Origin: Onchidella celtica
Taxonomy: Eukaryota; Mollusca; Gastropoda; Systellommatophora; Onchidiidae
Assembly: GCA_963931925.1 (NCBI GenBank)
Contig: OZ007567.1
Location: 85,925,677 to 85,989,676 of the forward strand
Length of the DNA: 64,000 nt
Direction of reading: 5' to 3'
Shown: in pieces, positions 59,933 to 64,000 of the stretch
How positions within the stretch are numbered: position 1 is the first letter of the stretch
How the letters are laid out: each line of letters starts with the position of its first letter
Made by a program: the position numbers and the translations under genes
The notes under the pieces: model-generated
Told to the model about the DNA's origin: nothing
Database searches by the model: none
Seen by the model: the letters and a program-made list of their open reading frames with translations, nothing else

Positions 59933-61164
59933 GAAACCAGTGGGCTTTTCACAGATTATTCATTTTCTTCCTCCATTCTGCCCTTTCTGAACTTTTCTAC
60001 TGCGCTCTTTCTTCTCACATTCTCCCTTGTCCTGAAATCTTTTATGACTGCCTCGTCTGACTTTTGTTTCGTTTTTCTTTTGAAATTTTAACATCTTTGA
60101 AAGCTCTTGCGAAATTTGTGTTCAGAATCTGCTTACCAGAGGATTTCAACAGACACAACACAGTCCAAAGTAATTAAAATCAGATTTTTTTTCTTTTCTT
60201 TTGTCTCCTCTTTCTTCTTCTCATCAAGACTAAATACATTCTGCTGTGCATTAACTTTACGTTTTCATTTTTTAATGTTTTAAGCAAACACTCAGCAAAT
60301 TTATACAGATGTAAGTAACGAGTTGATGTTAAGCAGATACAGAAACTGACCACTACATCACTAGCATAGTTCTTAAAGCGCCTCATAATGTAAGTAGAGT
60401 TGGACATACGAAAGAAAATGATTGCCTTGCCCAAAAAACATCTAACAGCATCCATACCTCACATGAAGGAGAGATGTATAATGACGAAATTAAAGAAAGA
60501 TGAAACGGTGGAATTAGATAATGATGAAATTGAAGAATAACCAAATGATGAAATTGGAGAATGATGAAATCGTCAAGACAGTCTGATGCCTGGGTTTCAG
60601 TACTTACTGTTGTTATCCCATAGTAACCCCCCCCCCTCCCCCCACCCACCCACCTCGTTAATAAAACAGTGTTTGAATTCAGTAACATGACACTCGTTCC
60701 GAGGCAGAAAGTAAGAACTGGTAATAAAACAGAGAACCAGAGTCAAAATGACGGAATTTTCAGCCCACCAGTGAATCCGAAAGGAATCACGCAAAGACAA
60801 ACAAAAATAAGTCATATTCACGGATTTAGATCAGTCAACACAAACAAGAAAAAATCTTATACCCAGATTGCGTTTATCTAAACTCCTATTCCTGCACTTC
60901 CTAGATCAAACTGCATGACACGTTGCTTATTCATAATGCCTCATTTCAACATACCTGATGATCAAGGCGCAGGCCGTATTTCCTTCTCTGATGGCTACTG
61001 TCAATCCCAGTGATGTGATGAAAATGTGTTTTCTTGGAAATTCTTGGTCTGAAAAGAGATGCCCGAGCATTGTCATGATTAAATTTGTACCTTCACTTTC
61101 ATAAACATGTAATTTTAGCATAAGGAAAGTGAAATGTTATTTTACGGACAGATCAAAGCGAGTA
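59933..61164. other. No gene seen
   Basis: Contains repeated GATGAAATT.GA phrases at 60480-60570 and a C-rich stretch at 60628-60653. No recognised frame. Confidence 0.4.
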
Positions 61165-61175
61165 CATTTCGTGAA

Positions 61176-61435
61176 GTTAGTTCTTGTTTGTTCTATCTCC
61201 ATTTTCTGAAAAACTGGAGATCATTTAGTATGTCGAAGAAATATAATAAATGCACACTGTGGCACTTGTTGAAAACGCTTTGCGGCACTCGTCTAGCTGT
61301 TTCACAGTTGACATTTATTCCAACTTTGTGTAAAATACTACGGTTCCCAGCACAATACTAAAGCCGTAAATATTTAACGTCGAATTTCTCAGGTGCGCAC
61401 AAAGGGGAGTTGGAACAAACACGAACTAAAGTCGC
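61176..61435. mobile_element. MITE family A, copy 2, with an 11-bp direct repeat flank
   Basis: GTTAGTTCTTGTTTGTTC at 61176 is mirrored by GAACAAACACGAACTAA at 61413. The interior matches the 1738-2140 copy but lacks the LINE insert. CATTTCGTGAA flanks it perfectly at 61165-61175 and 61436-61446, which looks like a target duplication, although the left end lacks about seven bases (GCGACCT) of the family terminus. Confidence 0.7.
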
Positions 61436-61446
61436 CATTTCGTGAA

Positions 61447-62599
61447 AGTTCAGCATTATTCAATATGGAGATGATGAAAGTTGTCATGCACCAGTGGACA
61501 ATTCTCTCCACCTCCTTCCTTTTTTGTATTTAAGCAGAAGTCCTACCGGGTTACAACTCAATCCGAGTACACTTTTGTATGACGAGGGTGAAGATAAAAA
61601 ACACAACCTTGAATCTATTAACCCTTTGTGTGCCATGAATGTTTCCACGTTTGCCGATACGGGAAGCAAATAGTGGGGAGATGAATGAAGACTAACCACA
61701 GCAACATCTATCAGTAGAAAGTCGACTTTCTTTCTCCCCGAAACAAAATAACCTAGCATTCCTGTACGCCGATACATCGGTGATTGGCACAAACGTGACC
61801 AGCGGAAGAACCGATATCGATGATTGGAATACAAAGAGTTAACAAGACGAAAAATCTGCCGTTCTGGTTATGTCCACGGATTAATTTATAGCTACATTAT
61901 TTTTTGGGGTCATGAGGTCATGATAAGATAAGAGAGGATAAGAATCACTTTGTTATCCCACGAGGGTAATTCACTTTCACAGAATTTTTAAGAGTACATA
62001 CATGGTAAATACATCCAACACATCATTCCATAAACATAATTATCACAACTCAATAACAGATTTATTACACGTCATGAAGTAACATGGCATGAAACCTCAG
62101 CAAAATCTGGCACAAATCTGGCTATAATGTCTTGTTGAGGGGAATTGCGGGGGGCAAAAACGATCTTCTGTATCGTCTTAAAATGTCTTTAATGTGTATA
62201 CAAAAAATGTACAAGAAAACCCATAGAGACATCAGCCCCACCAAATCATTTCCTTTCCAAAATACTTTCTTAACACGTGGAATTACAAACGTCCATGAAG
62301 GGATCATGTTCGGGAAAGTATCGATGGCGCATCTTTTTGTATCATGACCGGAATCAACACTGATTTTCTCGGAACTATCTTTTCGATTAGCTTGAAATTT
62401 AGCATAACAATGGTATGAGGCACAAACCAGCCAAGTCAAGATAAAGCAAATTTTACAGAAGAAAAAAAAAAAACTGCTAATAAAACAAAAGAGAAATGGA
62501 TCCAGCTGGTTTGATCAAATGTTTATTTTGAGTAGATCTATTTCTGCTGAATAATGGTAAGAGCTTTTTTTTTTTTTTTAATATGGTGCGGGATTCCAA
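61447..62599. other. No gene seen
   Basis: No recognised exon or element. An A12 run lies at 62462-62473. Confidence 0.4.
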
Positions 62600-62905
62600 G
62601 CTATATCAATTGGTACACTATAAAAGAAATATGGAATTTTCGGACTTCGCCGGTTTGCGCCTCACACCAACGATACGTTCCTGTTTCACACCCAACTTAG
62701 TGGAACTGATTGTTTTGTTTCAATTTGTTAGAATGTGGCCTGATTTTGAATTAAAATGTTTATTTGTGCTGTGCAAAACGTAACAATCAGACGAAATTAT
62801 TGAGAAAAAAAAAATCCATATTACCAAAATACGCGACACACTATATGTGTGTTCATCTTGAAAAGGAAAATGAACAGTGAATAATCAGTGAATAATGCTC
62901 CACGT
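62600..62905. mobile_element. Family Z element, diverged partial copy
   Basis: TGTTTCACACCCAACTTAGTG, GGAACTGATTGTTTTGTTTC and GTGTGTTCATCTTGAAAAGG correspond in order to the family Z elements at 5045 and 26680. Confidence 0.35.
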
Positions 62906-62960
62906 ACTAAATATTATCAAAAACAAAAGCAAATCTGTTGGGTCTCAGCAAAGCTGGAAG

Positions 62961-63254
62961 CAAAGACAAAATGTGGCAAAAGAAAGGGCTATACATAGCA
63001 ACGCTTCCCGCAAGAAATAATACTGAAACGATGCAATAAAAGGCATAGGAAAAGCAAAGACAAATATAAGTTTCTGCAATTGTTTTATTTGTTTACTTTC
63101 TATCCTGTTTTATCATTTTCCTGAAAAAGGTCAATAAACGGAAAGCTTGATGTGTCTTTCCTTTTCCTTTGTGTTTTATTGTATCGTTTCTGCATTTTTT
63201 CCTACCCGAGACTTTGCCACCTACAACTTTTTTTCTTTTTGTCACACTTTGACT
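62961..63254. mobile_element. Family V foldback element, two-armed copy
   Basis: AGACAAAATGTGGCAAAAG, ACGCTTCCCGCAAGAAATAA and AACGATGCAATAAAAGGC in the left arm are mirrored on the right by TTTTATTGTATCGTTTCTGC, CCTACCCGAGACTTTGCC and TTTTTGTCACACTTTGACT. The arms are about 100 bp. This is the only complete copy in the window; single arms lie at 34905, 44461 and 48800. Confidence 0.7.
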
Positions 63255-64000
63255 CCACGCACTAAACAACATATTATGTGGAACATATTTCGGAAAGCTT
63301 TGAATGAACTGTAAATGACCTAGAAAATTGACAACAATCATACTCTCGCCCAGAAAATATTATAACACCAAAACAATCAAAGCAAGTATAAGTTAATTAT
63401 GTTTTTGTTTTTTTTTTTAACCAAAAGCTAGCTTGAGATGAAGTCTATCAGTTCGCAAAATTTCGTCTCTCTACGAGCTCCGTCAATGGAAAAGTTCGCC
63501 GAGAACGCCTCGCAAGTTCACCTTATTGCCCAAGCAAATTGAAACTGCACTCTCTCCAGTTTATCAATCTACAAAAGCAATTAAAGTGAATGAAAAAGAA
63601 AGAATACAACAACAACAACAAAAAACGAGAGCAAGCTAGAAAACAAAACTGACGTTTATAAACAAGCAGGATCATAAACATATGGCACATCAAAGGCACT
63701 TGGGTGCATTATAATGATATTGAATTTTTACATTGCGGTAAAAAATGCAATCAAGAGCATAGCTTCCTCCTTCAACAATATCATAATTATTATTATGTTT
63801 AACTTCATTCGTATTCAGATAAAGAAAAAAAATGTGCAAAAACAGTCTGTAATCAACATCAATGGGTTTTTTCTATTGATCCATTCTTAACAACTCCGCA
63901 TCTTACCACTGAACATTGGATGCCATGGATCAGCGACAACGCAGAACCTCCGTGCATTCCGACTTCTACACCAATAACAAGGAATGTGACAAAACTTCAC
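63255..64000. other. No gene seen
   Basis: AT-rich to the right edge with no recognised feature. Confidence 0.4.

Overview
The window looks like non-coding nuclear DNA from an invertebrate animal. A lophotrochozoan, most likely a gastropod mollusc, is my best guess. That rests on the intron-bearing animal gene, the many short inverted-repeat transposons, SINE-like and LINE-tail sequences of a kind I associate with molluscs, and the heavy load of CT/GA, GATA, CATC and poly-G/C repeats. The species cannot be named from sequence alone.

Only one exon of a host gene can be supported. It lies on the minus strand at 23125-23397 and is the first coding exon of a RasGRF-type Ras guanine-nucleotide exchange factor. 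It starts with ATG, encodes 91 residues covering the start of the N-terminal PH domain, and ends at a consensus GTGAGT donor. Positions 1-23124 would then be intron 1, or at least its first 23 kb, and 23398-64000 would be the upstream flank or 5'UTR introns. I found no second exon, no other host gene and no RNA gene.

The rest is a transposon graveyard. Two broken LINE ORF 3' ends lie at 33.6-34.4 kb and 37.3-37.7 kb. A third 3' stub at 1.83-1.95 kb sits inside a MITE and is flanked by a 15-bp target duplication. Two non-autonomous hAT-like elements lie at 6.8-7.4 and 32.5-33.0 kb, with a possible third at 56.5-57.0 kb. At least eight inverted-repeat (MITE or foldback) families are present, several in 2-5 copies within the window. 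There are also SINE-like repeats and a possible solo LTR at 44.9-45.6 kb.

Between these lie long microsatellites at 7.7, 8.4, 9.0, 11.4, 14.3, 20.1, 29.8, 35.4, 38.1, 47.9, 51.2 and 54.5 kb, and minisatellites at 6.1, 17.3, 19.2, 19.4, 31.6 and 59.6 kb. Most long open frames come from these simple repeats and are not genes. I saw no defence system, CRISPR array, gene cluster or other candidate for a new multi-gene system. What merits follow-up is the nesting and the local multi-copy structure of the mobile elements.
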